The notes under the pieces were generated by a model. The model was not told the origin of the DNA. It did no database searches and worked only from the letters and a program-made list of their open reading frames with translations. This document shows positions 1 through 11,650 of a DNA stretch of 64,000 nt, piece after piece. The position numbers and the translations under genes are program-made. Position 1 is the stretch's first letter. Each line of letters starts with the position of its first letter. This DNA comes from Mya arenaria (Eukaryota; Mollusca; Bivalvia; Myida; Myidae), in the NCBI RefSeq assembly GCF_026914265.1, contig NC_069122.1, positions 40,146,514-40,210,513 on the forward strand, given 5' to 3'.

Positions 1-835
1 CAAAAGCTTTTATCAGCATGTTCTATGATAGAATGCGCTTATAAAACTGTAAAAAAACATATATGATTTTTAATCAATTTTAATGCTATGTGATAAATGA
101 GTTGAGACTTAGTTTGGGATTTGACCTAAATATTATTTTCGAGTTAATGGGACCAGGCCTAATTTCGGCCAGTTTATGGCCATGTTCCGGAATATTGCTG
201 GGAGATGACAACCTCGGTAATGATTTGTTTAATAGACTCTGGGACTTTTTGAAAAACGTTTGATAAAATAACAAATATTTTAATTGAATAACAACTTTTT
301 GGTGGCTGCAGTTTAACTTTCCTGCGATATTTTGATATTCTGGCATTTGTTTTGAAACATAAATATTGAACTTAGATAGCATTTGATGTGAGGAATTTGG
401 GACTTTCAGCAATAACGGATGTTTCTTTTAGACACATACCAAACTATAAGAAGACGTTGTTATCCTTTTTCACCTAATAACAAGATAGATTTGAAATGAA
501 TGCATCTCTTCTCGAAACTGAAACAACAGCTGTGGTATAACACTATCAGCTGTTTAAACAATACGACAAACAACAAAGTATATTTTTTAACCAGCCAGTA
601 CGTTGATCTTTGGAAACCAGTAGACACCATAAGAATTTTGTATTTGCAACAGTATTTTAATCGGCAAAATCTGTCCAAACAACGTAACATACCATGGCAA
701 TTAGCTTTTGTTTTTATTTTATTTTTAATGGGCTCATTACGTTGCAGTTTTAGCTGTCTTAAAACCTCCAAATGTCAACGTACCAAGCCGTATAACGAAT
801 ACATTACATGAGCAATATGGACTAGAACACATGTG
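1..835. other. no gene recognised
   Basis: AT-rich sequence. Short open frames on both strands (for example 86-412 and 500-811) have no recognisable domain, no convincing splice context, and overlap each other antisense. I see no clear repeat structure. Confidence 0.5.
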
Positions 836-1009
836 CAGTCGAACCCCGTTGGCTCGAACAGCCAGGGTCAGGCGAAAGTACCTCGAGCCTCGGAAAATAC
901 GAGCCAAGTGGGAATGTTTACCTTCAGTATAAAAAATCGGTTCTTTACATCTTATTCGAGCCAACGAGGAATTCGAGCCAAGCGAGTTCAAGCCAACGGG
1001 GTTCGACTG
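836..1009. mobile_element. MITE, pogo/Tc1-like (CAGTCGAACC family)
   Basis: Starts CAGTCGAACCCCGTTGGCTC and ends with the inverted form, ...GTTCGACTG, giving a 174-bp non-coding element with terminal inverted repeats. Sister copies are at 14847-15022, where TA flanks both ends, and 18748-18922. The TA target duplication and CAGT-type ends fit non-autonomous Tc1/mariner/pogo elements. Classification is inference from ends and target site; no transposase is encoded. Confidence 0.7.
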
Positions 1010-1451
1010 TATTGGAACAGCATGTCTTCAATGAAATTCCTCATCAGAGTAAAACGTCTATACGCTGATATTTTCTTAAGACACAAACATAATAACATTA
1101 TCGCTTTGACGTTAATTGGTACAAGTGGGTTCTAAATATTTAATACCTATTTGGTTGAACTTCCTCATTTATTTAGTTACATAATGTCTCCTTATAAAAC
1201 GAGTGAAAAGGCCTATCAGATTAAGCGCAATTCCGTGCATTTACTGTGTATTAATGAACAATGTCGGAACACTTAATTGAATATTAATGGTAAGATCAAA
1301 GCATCGCGCTTTGTTTTGTCACCATGTCAATTTGCGGAAAGACCAATGCGGCTATTTTAGTACATTTAGTTAGTTGTGTTTTTTCCATGCTATGTTGATT
1401 GATAATTATATCCGGCTTACTGTAATTTTTGTTGGTCTGTAAATGATAAAT
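1010..1451. other. no gene recognised
   Basis: AT-rich stretch between a MITE and a LINE fragment. No coding, RNA or repeat signal that I can support. Confidence 0.4.
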
Positions 1452-1880
1452 GAAAAGTACTTTTTTATCTAAAATTAAAACAAGAATAATTGATTGTTTT
1501 AAGCAAGAATGGTATAGATCCCTTGATAGCCCAGTTTTATTTTTGTATAAGGAACCTATTAAGACTACTATTGTGTATGAAGATTATTTGGATTTATTAC
1601 CTAAAAGCCTGCCACTATTTTTTATGTAAACTTAGACTTTCTGCACACCCACACATGCTTTAATACAAGAGATATAGAAGACGAATTTCATTTTATTTGT
1701 ATGTGTACACGTTTTGAAACTATAAGAAAGAAATACATAAAACGTTATCATTATTTACGTCCGTCTGTTTTTAAGTTCATTTAAGTGTTAAACACAAGAA
1801 ATAAACAAGAACTTATAAAACTATCCTTATTTGTCAAACAAGCTCTGAGTATTAGAAGATCAACTTTAAATATTGATTTA
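1452..1880 (+). mobile_element. LINE fragment, C-terminal end of ORF2
   Basis: In + strand frames broken by stops, the conceptual protein contains EDEFHFICMCTRFETIRKKY followed by a stretch ending ELIKLSLFVKQALSIRR. This matches in order the extreme C-terminal region of the LINE at 52.3-53.7 kb (EDEFHFILICPCYNDIRRKY ... KLSKYIKEAL). It is a 5'-truncated, decayed copy of the same or a related non-LTR family, with upstream remnants of the same ORF from about 1452. Nothing else of the element (endonuclease, RT) is present. Confidence 0.7.
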
Positions 1881-2523
1881 TAATTATAATAGTTTTGTTC
1901 ATTCTCACCTGATTTGAATACATACTTTTTTAATGTATTTATGATTCTATTTCATATTATGTATAACCTATGTCATACCATGTGTTTGTTTATTTATTAT
2001 TCATTTGTGGTTAAGAAGATGATGTACTTTGTACAAGTCTTAATAACATATATGTTCTGTTCTGTCGGTAAAGTGTATCTTCTGCCTCAAATGTGTGTAA
2101 TTGTTGTGTAGTCGTTATTTTGGCCTCTGATCCCTATCGCAATTATTTACCAATATTGAACCAACCTTTCCCGAATACATTTAAAATAAGTTTATGAGAA
2201 CCTCGTTTTTGTCCCAATACTAATTAATAATATTAAGTTAGATTGGTCATTAATTGTTAAACAAATCCTTAAGCTCAAAACGTACATTTGGTGATATACA
2301 TGTAGATGATTTTATCATTTGAATTCGAAATATTTTTAAATTTGTTTAAAACATTAAAATTGTAATCTACAGGATTGTAAAGACCAAGGGCTATTTCACG
2401 AACAAAATATTTGCTTAGTTTGCCATGAGCATTAAAGCGATAAACTTTGAAATCAAGCCCTGCAAAATTGTTTAAACAACGAGAGCAAAGTATTAGAGCA
2501 TTGATTTAAAGGAATTTCAAGGT
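1881..2523. other. no gene recognised; possible LINE 3' flank
   Basis: Very AT-rich. May include the 3' UTR of the preceding LINE fragment, but no tail or target duplication could be fixed. Confidence 0.35.
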
Positions 2524-2925
2524 ACGCTGCTGATGCATCCTCGGCACCCCAGCGTATCATAACCTAAATGATACCCTGGGAAAATCAGCAGTAAAAATCT
2601 CGTACTCATGAATAATTAATAAGGTGAAATCCAGCCACATGATTGGTCGCATGAGACACACCTCATGCGGGGCGGAAATGGCCGAAACATAACGGATGTA
2701 ATCTCGGTTCGAATAATCCAAAAGATCACGGCTTACAAATCGTTTTAGGCAGGATATTGTTAAATACGCCGATAGCTCTTCACATAGGAGATTATTTCCT
2801 TTTTATTATCGGCTACTTCACTGGTCGGAAAATGCTTATGAATAATGAATATTCAAGATTTACGAAGTTTCCCTAGCCAATTTGCCCAGGGTATCATATG
2901 CTGCTGATGGTGCTAGCCTCAAAAT
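2524..2925. mobile_element. degenerate inverted-repeat element
   Basis: The ends carry inverted matches: a GATACCCTGGG stretch near 2570 pairs with CCCAGGGTATC near 2886, and GCTGATGCATC near 2530 roughly pairs with a GCTGCTGATGG stretch near 2905. A related TTCCTAGCCAAATTGCCCA segment occurs at about 28190. It looks like a decayed non-autonomous DNA transposon; exact ends and family are unknown. Confidence 0.35.
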
Positions 2926-3840
2926 GCATTTAAGCTGTCGATGCATAAAACATACTGTACAAAACCTCTCCTTTTACAAATCTATACATAAAACTGAAAA
3001 AAAGCTGAGAAAAAGAATTAAATTACAAAATAAAAATCACTATGTCATGTTCTAAGTTGTTAAAATTTTGTTGATTTATGTGAATTAAAACCAGGTCAAC
3101 AGCACTTAAGTTATCTCTTATATTAAACTTTATAATACATGCTTTATAGTATGTTCAGGAAACTCATCGAAGTTTGACATAGCTTGCGTCGAGATTTGGT
3201 TTAATATAATGAATACAAAAATGTAGCATAACATAATGCCATAATTAAATGACAGAGATTTTTTTACATATTGATTTTAGAATAAATTAAATGGAAAAGA
3301 ATGTATTCTGTGTTTTATCAAACCAAAAATAACGCCATCAGTACTGCTTTGTTTGGCCCTCTGTGCTCGTAACCAAGCAATTGGCATTGTTAAAACGTGA
3401 TGTAATTTAAACAATTAGGTCAATTTGTCATTGGATTATCATGGTAAAGTAATCTTGAAAAGATAGTTTCATCGACTACTTTACAAATATAAAGCTATGC
3501 TTCTCATATGATGATACTGTTGATGTTTTTGTATACCTTTGTATGTAATTTTTGGCTGTTCCTAATCTTACCTTAAGTGCTGGTATTAAGTATTGATTCG
3601 CTGTTGTTTTCTCCACTCAGAGTTCTTGAGCCATCTCATATTAAGTGCTGTGTTATGGTCTTGTTAAGCAATAAGGTCAAATGGTCATTATCATGGTAAA
3701 ATCAGCTCGTTAATGCTCTTGAAATGATTGTTTTATCTACTACTTTACAAATGTAACGCTATGCTACTCAGATGATCTTAATATGTTACTGATGATATTT
3801 TTGTAAACTTTGTGTGTAATTTTAACTTTTCCTTCTAGTT
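2926..3840. other. no gene recognised; imperfect internal repeat
   Basis: Two related stretches (about 3400-3580 and 3670-3840) share phrases such as ATTATCATGGTAAA and CTACTTTACAAAT. This is an old, diverged tandem duplication. No coding signal. Confidence 0.4.
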
Positions 3841-3983
3841 GTGTGAAGTTAGATAAACATACGACATTGGACATTGGACATTCAAAAACGAAAGCCGTGC
3901 TGGCACGACATTGGACATTGCCAGCACGACTTTCGTTTTTGAATGTCCATTGTCCAATGTCGTATGTTTAGCTAACTTCACAC
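3841..3983. repeat. near-perfect long hairpin (65-bp arms)
   Basis: Arms 3841-3905 and 3919-3983 are reverse complements with only about three mismatches, separated by 13 bases. The arm begins GTGTGAAGTTAG and contains a doubled ACATTGG phrase. A transcript would fold into a long hairpin. The likeliest explanation is a young foldback or MITE-like element; a small-RNA precursor is possible but unsupported. Confidence 0.8.
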
Positions 3984-4958
3984 AGCTGTTCCTAATCTAA
4001 CATAGGATTGTTAAATCTACCTGTCTGTCTAGCGGACTGTGAATGGAGAAAGCAACACCGTCGCAATTTGGACAAATTTCAATGTAATATACTGCAATAC
4101 AAAGCATAAACATTGTGATTATAAGGATAAAATTAATTGAATAAGATAACCCACTCGAAAGGTTATTTTTTGCAAAAACATGTTGGAGTTTCTGACGTCA
4201 GGTTTGCCAATAAGCGTGATTAAGGAAAAATAGCATAGTAATGAATATGTTTACATTTTTCTGGTTTAAAAGAAAAATTGTAAATAGCATGTAACATTTA
4301 AATTATAAATATGATTTGAAAACGACTTGTTTGTGACGGAAATAGGCTTTACTACATGTATATACATAGGCTTAGCCGCGGCTCACAGAGTTCTTCCCCT
4401 TTGTTTGAAATTAGCCATAAACATGTGCCGAACTTAACAAACAATAAACAGAGTCGACTGATGAAAATGCTTAAAAGAATTACCAATTAAAATACAAAAA
4501 GGTGTGTTAAAATAGGTTCTGGAAGCTTTATCGAAGCTTTATCAACGAGTATTGTTATTACCATCCAATGTATTTAAATAAATACGTCTCAACGTGCCTA
4601 CGGAATGGCATACAACCAACTAGTGATACTTGATGTATTATAGGATTACAAAAGAAAATAGACTGCTATTGATATTCTTTTTCCTTTTTATTATATGCCT
4701 TAAAAGGATTTAAAATGACAGTGCATTGTAGTTCGTCTAATAGGGCGCTGAACTGTATGCGATGGTAACGTCATTGCGGAAATGACATCGTTGAAATTGT
4801 GTCCACGCCCAATGCGCGCTGACGTTTAATTTAAAAATAAAAGCGGGCTTAAATTTCAAAATAGTGAAAAATGTCATATTATTTCACTGTGTGAAACAGT
4901 GAAATATCTATAAACCAACGTAAAGCATATCATAAAATTAATTGCTAGCGTAAGGTAA
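3984..4958. other. no gene recognised
   Basis: AT-rich intergenic sequence with short microsatellite-like runs. Nothing supportable. Confidence 0.4.
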
Positions 4959-5155
4959 CAGTGTGTGTATACCAGGTGATAAATTGCGTCATAAATGCTA
5001 CGTCGGAAGGCCTTTGTCTTTATACCCGAGTTTGAGTCACAATACGGCCGTCTGACGGAGCACAACCAAAACATTATTTTGGAAACAGTTTTGTCGAAGT
5101 GTTTGATGAAACCAATCACCCTATCAAACTCCGGTAATAAAACGAAGGCGAAATA
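4959..5155. mobile_element. MITE fragment (CAGTGTGTGTATACC family)
   Basis: Begins CAGTGTGTGTATACCAGGTG and continues with GCTACGTCGGAAGGC and the internal TTTGTCGAAGTGTTTGATGA segment shared with copies at 15045-15435, 22076-22350 and 29496-29965. This copy lacks the far terminal repeat. Non-coding, non-autonomous DNA element. Confidence 0.6.
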
Positions 5156-5357
5156 CTTTTTTTGCTGAGAGTCTTACTTTAAGTGTCTTGATTCATTTTT
5201 TTCTTTTTCTTGAATTACTAATGTCAAATTGGAATAGGAGTATGATTACATTAAACCGCAGGGAAATTATTACAAGAGGGTCATAACACCTTTTAGGCTC
5301 TAGATGAGATACTCAATACACGTAGCTTAGGCTTGAGATGTTCTCCTGTTGTCATCG

Positions 5358-5714
5358 ATTAAAGCTGCACAGATAGGCAGTTTTGTCAGGGGTTTTTTAA
5401 TGTCTCAGAATCAGCTGATTTTGCTGATTATCAATGCATTCAATTCAGTCTTATAAGAATACCCACAATACAACAATTCTTAATTGCTCGAAAAACGGAG
5501 GAAGATTTTAATTTTCTTAAATCGTTAGTAACGCTTTTAGCCGTAAAAGATCAATTTTCGACCATAAATATGAACACCTGCGATTTGATATTACGTCAGC
5601 CTTATCATTTTACTTGTTCCCAGAGTTTTACACTAAAAATGGCTCATTCCAAGATAAAACAAATAAAAAAGCAAGTTGTCAAAACAGCCAATCTGTGAGA
5701 GTGCAGCGTTAAAG
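5358..5714. mobile_element. decayed MITE, TTAA family (GCTGCACTCTCACAG type)
   Basis: The right end reads CAATCTGTGAGAGTGCAGC and the left end is a weaker AAAGCTGCACAGAT. Internal phrases are shared with the better copies at 6545-6893 and 16025-16376. Diverged copy of a TTAA-targeting, non-coding inverted-repeat element. Confidence 0.55.
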
Positions 5715-6544
5715 CCTTTTAGTCCAGATAATTTACTGAGTACAAACGTATAAAAATATACGGAATTGACATAAAGGGGTGAGATGGAACACAGTCTGCC
5801 CAGCCTGAACGAGCCAGTTGTAGACGTGTATGTGTGTATTTTATGTTTGTAACATTGATGATTTACCAATGTACATTTTACAAACGCCATCTCATCGGTT
5901 GTATGTTTACATTTCACACTGTACATTTTCATTATTCATTGTGCCATTGCAGTTTTATTCTCGTTGCATCTATTCAACAGAAGGTTCAGTTGTGTTTATA
6001 GAGTCGTTTATGGTAAACACTTGTTATTCTGTGAAAGCACATGCCGATTTTTACGTTGCGGTTTGTAGAAGAGAGATTTCAGTTCGTAGTTCTACAAATT
6101 ACATTGTATGGTGGTGAGTTTTCATTCGCAGTTGAACATGTTTACGAGATGAATTTAGTTTTATTTAAATAGCTCCGCCTTAACCATGTCTTAACTCCTC
6201 CTTACGTCTTTCGGAAATTTCCGCTATCACTCGGCTCTATTTAAACCAATTATGGATACTTTGGACCATGGACATTGCGAACCTTATTATGGACATTACG
6301 AATCATCTATATTATGACACTATGGACTATGATTTGGAAACAGGATGGATTATAAATTATTTCATGTCGAATAAAATAATATGATATTACAACATGTTTT
6401 TGTCTATATAATAGTAATTAATACGCACATATGACATGAAAGAGATGTATGCAAAATGATACTTGACTCAAACACAACAAAATGTAAGTCATTAGCATTA
6501 AATTATACTTCAAGAATGAAAAGTCCCATTGTCTTATTTTTCTT
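5715..6544. other. no gene recognised
   Basis: Overlapping antisense open frames near 5633-6117 lack any recognisable domain. Nothing else supportable. Confidence 0.4.
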
Positions 6545-6893
6545 TTAAAGCTGCACTCTCACAGATTGACCGTGTCGACAACATTTTTTTTTGGTTTTGG
6601 AATGAGCCAATTTTTGCGTAAATGTCTGGATACCAGTGGTATAAGACTGCTGACAAAAGATCAGATACAGTTTTTCAGTTTTACGTTCGCAAATTGATGT
6701 TTTATGGCTAAAAGTGATACTACAGTAACGTTTTAAGAAAAATGAAAAATGTCGGCAGTTTTCCAAACAATTTAGATCTGTTTTATTGTGAGTAATCTTA
6801 TTATTTGTATAGAAAGCATTGCTGCCAAAATTAGCCGAGTCTGGGACAAAAAAAGGTTGTCAAAACTGTCAATCTGTGAGAGTGCAGCTTTAA
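6545..6893. mobile_element. MITE, TTAA family (GCTGCACTCTCACAG type)
   Basis: Bounded by TTAA at both ends, with terminal inverted repeats GCTGCACTCTCACAGATTGA and its complement. About 345 bp, non-coding. The TTAA target duplication for this family is directly supported by an empty site at 24.5 kb opposite the filled site at 56.07 kb. TTAA targeting is typical of piggyBac-like and some other superfamilies; which one is inference. Confidence 0.8.
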
Positions 6894-8115
6894 ACTATAC
6901 TTAAACACTATTTTAAATTCTACCATTAGAGGACACTTTCTTGCCTTTTTGCAATGTTTAAGATTGCAAGTAATATTAGATAATTTAAAATTTACGAAGA
7001 AAAAATCTAAATTTTCATTAAGTTGAAATTATTCACTAAGATGCCCCAGAGGTTTTTACCTGGTAGCTGGAACTGTATGGATAAAATACACTAAGATTAC
7101 AACTTCATATAACTCGTACATTATACTGTAACGAATATTATTTTATATAATTAATAAAGTATTTTAATGATGAAGTCAATTTATTGCTAATAAACAATTA
7201 TTACTTGCTGCTACCTTTTATACCCCACCCACACTCAACAGTCAGGTTTTTTTCACATTTAGGTGAAGCGGCCCCAGCCCTTTTGGAGGGGAAAAATCGC
7301 GCGTTTGTTTTTCTAATCTAAGACTCACGATATCTATTTTTTCATGTTCTTGAAATCCCCCACTTGATTGTTATGGTTCACAGTGGCAGATCCCGTAATT
7401 CATAACTGGGGGACACAAGTGGGTTGGAGGGCTGTTCTTCCATCCACATGGATATTTTGTTTCAATGATGTATTGAAATTACACGTTTACACCATACATG
7501 CTTATTAAGATAGTAAATGTATAACATCAGACAAAACTAGGTGGATATCATTATGATGTCCATCAAAAGTTTCGTGGGTTTGCTGGAGCAGGTTTTGAAC
7601 AGGGACTTGCGTTAGAGGGGCGTTACTTAGGGGCACAACTTTTTGGACATGATCCCTCGAGTGGGCATGACATTAATATGTTTAAAATGTGGGAAGTGGG
7701 GTTTAGGGGTACTCCCCCTAGAATATTTTAAATATTTTTAGTCTGAATTGGTGCATTATGGCGTAATTAAGTACTTTTTTCTGAGAAATATTGACAAAAA
7801 ATAACCTTTAAGTTTACTTGCGGGCCAACTGGGGGGCACAGGGCCCTACAGCCCCCCCCCCACTGAACGACCGCCCATGGTCCACTTGTAAATAAAATAA
7901 TGAACAATTTTTGCTTGCTTGGGTATATAAGTAAAAAAAAATGACAGTGGCAGTATAAATCTGGGTCCGTGAGCCCAGCTCAGATACACCCAACTGCAAT
8001 TGACTAAATAATATGGTGATTTATAACCCATTTAGGAACATTGATCGTCAAAATAAAATAAAAGATGAAGTTAATTTTAGTTTTTATTGTGAAATAAGAG
8101 AGAGTACTCGGACTT
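6894..8115. other. no gene; degenerate repeat debris
   Basis: Contains diverged pieces (about 7590-7700) resembling the 13.9-kb segment that has CTTACACCCCTAAGTAACGCC, in opposite orientation, and C-rich/G-rich phrases typical of old MITEs. No coding signal. Confidence 0.35.
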
Positions 8116-8281
8116 ACAACCGGGAATTTACAGGATAGGCGAAGATGTTATCTCCTTGCTTGATTCGACGGAAATAAACGAAAGAAAATCTGATTCGTTA
8201 GCTCCGCCCATTCACCTTCGTTTCTTTCGGTGACATTTACCATATAAGGTATAGGCGAAATCGTCTATCCTTGTAAATTCT
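8116..8281. mobile_element. small palindromic element
   Basis: Inverted ends: GAATTTACAGGATAGGCGAA near 8116 pairs with ATCCTTGTAAATTC ending about 8281. The interior contains the inverted ACGAAAGAAA / TTTCTTTCG pair. About 165 bp, non-coding, MITE-like. Only this copy was noticed. Confidence 0.45.
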
Positions 8282-8864
8282 GAACTTGTCAATTCACTTT
8301 TGTAAACCTGGACTTGTTGGACTGCAAATGTTCATTTTACGAATGCGAGTGTCGACTGTAGGATTGCAGTTTTACATTGCATGATTCGGCTTTCTAAATT
8401 ACATCATATTGTTAAAGGCAAGTTATACGATCTATGTTTTAGTGAGTTTATACAGGGTAGATCTGACAAATATACATTTTGACACTAAATGACAAATGAC
8501 AAATCAATACGGAAAAACTGACGAATAGAAACAACAAATAGCACGTCTACATTGACAAATGTAAGAGATATTTAGTACGATTAAGAAGCACATTGTGGGA
8601 ATTACACGTCTGGACTTTTGGCAACGAATAGCTCCCATAGGAAACCAGTGATATAAGAAGGCCGACTAAAGATTATATCAGATGGGTTTTCTTTAATTTA
8701 TGGTCGAAAATTAATTTTATGGCGTAACGATCGCTTTCAGAAAATTTAAATTTCCAGCCGTTTTTTCTACAAAATGAAATCAGTTATATACATCGATCCG
8801 AGATGCCAAGATAAGCTCCGCCCCCTTAGATATTGTTACTACGCGCCCCAAGCGTAAATTCAAA

Positions 8865-10322
8865 ATGGCGGCTCTCGCTGCTACGAAAGCATCAAAATCC
8901 TATTCTCTTGCGAAGATTCCGGACAATATATCAGTTAAATATTTACCAGATAAAGCCAAATTATAGGGAAAAGTCTCAGAAAAGGGATTCAATTACTTTT
9001 TACAAGGTTATATTCATGACATTAAAGTTTTGGAAGAGGAAAGTATCTGCTATGTTACCGCGAGATGTAGCTACAATAATGAGCGATCAGGGATACTCTT
9101 TTTATTATTTAGACATTTCTTATGTATCCCTGTAACGCTACAACTCTCTACCATTTAACAACGGGCGAAATGATAAACTGTAATAATATGCATTGATGTT
9201 GAATAATAATGACAAAGTTGTTCAATTTTTATCCGACAGTGATCTGAACTTGATTAAATTGGTCATTAGAGTTGTTTTTTCACATTACTATATTATGGGT
9301 CACGAATACCGTTATACATGTACACAACCAGTCAGATTTGTCCCAGATTTACCGATATCGGGATACTTGATAAACAATCGGCACGTGTACGTGTTTTATG
9401 ATAACTTAACATGTTTTTGGGCATACTGACATAACTTAATATGTGTTTAATAGTAGGCAATAATATTTTCGTAGAAAATTGAATTTATAACGGAGATAAT
9501 TTAAAATTGTGGCCGCGAGGATTCTCTGCGCAAGGACCGCTTGCTACTTTTTGCTGGGATGGTGGACGTCACGAGTCTGCCATTTTAAAAAATCGTCAAA
9601 AGACTCGTTGACGGCCATTTAGGTGGACTACCGCGAGATGCTGGCCTTCAATGAGAAAAAACGACAAGCCTCATATGTTAAGTGTCGATGTGGAGAGGGA
9701 TTCCATACGATATACGTATTGCTCATGAAAGGCAGGGTATGTGGATTTCCAATTGTATTTAAAAAAATATTATACAGTAGCTTTATTCTTAAATATACAT
9801 TGTGTAATATAAGCACTTTTGGATCGCCATGTCTTTTACATTTCATGCCGTAACACGGAAAACGAAAAAATATTTGCAAGTCGTCGAGTAGAGAAAGAAG
9901 TAATGTACTATATGTTGTATTTCAATTTATTGGTTTTCATATTTCTAGTTACTGCCTCGTTTTAGACATTTAACATCTGGAAAGTCAAATGATACTTCAA
10001 GGGACAGTGTAGGATAAACACATGCCAATTTCACAGCATGATATCATGCTTTTGTTTTGACAACTTCTGTCAACAATCTCTGTTTTCATTTTTTGATAGA
10101 TTGAGCGGTCATTGTTCACACGTGGTTGGCTTAATCAAGTCACTTCAGGAACTCAATTTGTACAACTTCACCCATGTTCCTGATCAACAAAGTTGCACAA
10201 GATGTTTAAAACTGACTCCTACCATTTCTCAAGAGTGTAGGAATACCTCTGTTTTACATGCAGCACCTATTGATTTACCGAAAGAGTTCACACCATTAAA
10301 TTACCACACAAACAACCTGTGA
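8865..10322 (+). pseudogene. SWIM zinc-finger domain gene, broken
   Basis: Three + strand pieces fit, in order, a protein type common in molluscs with a SWIM zinc finger (CxC...CxH). Exon 1 starts at an ATGGCG start (8865), reads MAALAATKASK, then has an in-frame TAG at 8964 followed by KGFNYFLQGYIHDIKV in the same frame. Exon 2 (about 9623-9736, GT donor after 9736) reads TARCWPSMRKNDKPH and then YCS-TGA-KAG, so TGA (9726) stands where the second Cys of the CxC pair belongs. Exon 3 (from 10100) reads LSGHCSHVVGLIKSLQELN and the conserved VPDQQSCT, then loses similarity before a stop at 10320. The exon 1-2 junction could not be resolved. SWIM fingers bind DNA or protein; the normal role of this family is unknown to me. 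Confidence 0.7.
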
Positions 10323-11650
10323 AGATCCAAATAAAACAGAACTGACAACAAGATCACAGGCATTGTTAGAGTGTTGGTTTCATTTACATGGACATTCGGT
10401 CTGTGTTTCTACTCCTTGTACAGTGTCTGCAGGATCCTGGACCAGCTTTTCTCTGATTGAAATTGTTGTAATGTTGATATAATTATATGCAAATTTACAC
10501 ACAAAAAAACTGAATAATTTCCGTGTAATAATGTTCTCTTCAGTTCTTTTGAGTGTTCTGTTCTGTAACATACCAAATACTTGTATTAAGATATATGTAA
10601 CTATGATGCTGTTGTTTGGTATTGAAAAAGGAATAGTGGCATTTTAAAAATGAGTAGAAGTCTACAAAATAATACAGTCTCAGTTTTGCAATTTATCCTA
10701 CATGGTACATGTTATTCAAGTCTTTCGCGCACTCCATAAAGATAAATAAAACTCTAACGCACAGGCATGTGATATCTTGTATTAAATGCATACACTTGCA
10801 TTTTGTGTATAAATGCTGCCATAAGTTTCCTTTCCAAGTGACCGCTTTGTGTGGAGTTTTCTTGAAGATGTTATTCTCCAGCCATCAGCTGATAATGGGT
10901 CAGGATACTCTTTAGATGGTCCATTTCCTCCATGAAAGTGCTTAAATATGCATAATAGTAAAATATAATTAGTGTGACAAGACTCCACAATGCCAGTCAC
11001 TAACATATTAAACAATAAAACAGTAGTTTAAACTTGACACATTCTTTACCTGATGGAAACTGTTTAGGTTTCAACTAGCAAGATCATGGAGGTCAATATT
11101 TAGGACACAAGAAAGTAAACAAAATAAACATTTGCAGAATTCAGAATTTTAATTGAAATGATTGTATTTTGATCGTTTTACGATAAAACCAAATTTTAAT
11201 TTACTAACCTTCCAGCAGACATCTTCGTGCTGGTTTATCCTGTTAACATTCAGTTTCTCGTGTGGTCGTCCACAGGCTTTAATCCAGCATTTGCACTTTT
11301 CAGTGTCGGATTATAGGTAGGAAATCGTTTAAATCGGCCTCCATTTAGTCCCTCCGGATACCTTTCATCCGCATAACATATTCCCCATCCGCATCGTTTA
11401 ACCATTTTCACAAGTAAGTCTTAAAACTTCAATAAAATGTCCGGTTGTAAACAGTTATTGCTGCTATGAGTGTGGGTAAAGATGGCGGACGGGACTCGGG
11501 GAATAATTTGCAGCTTTCTCATTGGTCAATAATGATTAGTCTGATTGACAGGTCGGATCGATGTATTGAGAGTTATCTTATATGACTGATTTGAAGGTAT
11601 TGAATCCGAAGATTATGAGACAAAAACAATAATTTTTTTTAAAAATGTCA
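10323..11650. other. no gene recognised
   Basis: AT-rich intergenic sequence. A short ATGGCGGACGGG start near 11485 opens only about 16 codons. Nothing further supportable. Confidence 0.4.

Noticed and set aside
11460-11520. ATGGCGGAC start codon as a new gene
   Set aside because: Opens only about 16 codons before a stop and has no donor or continuation I could support.
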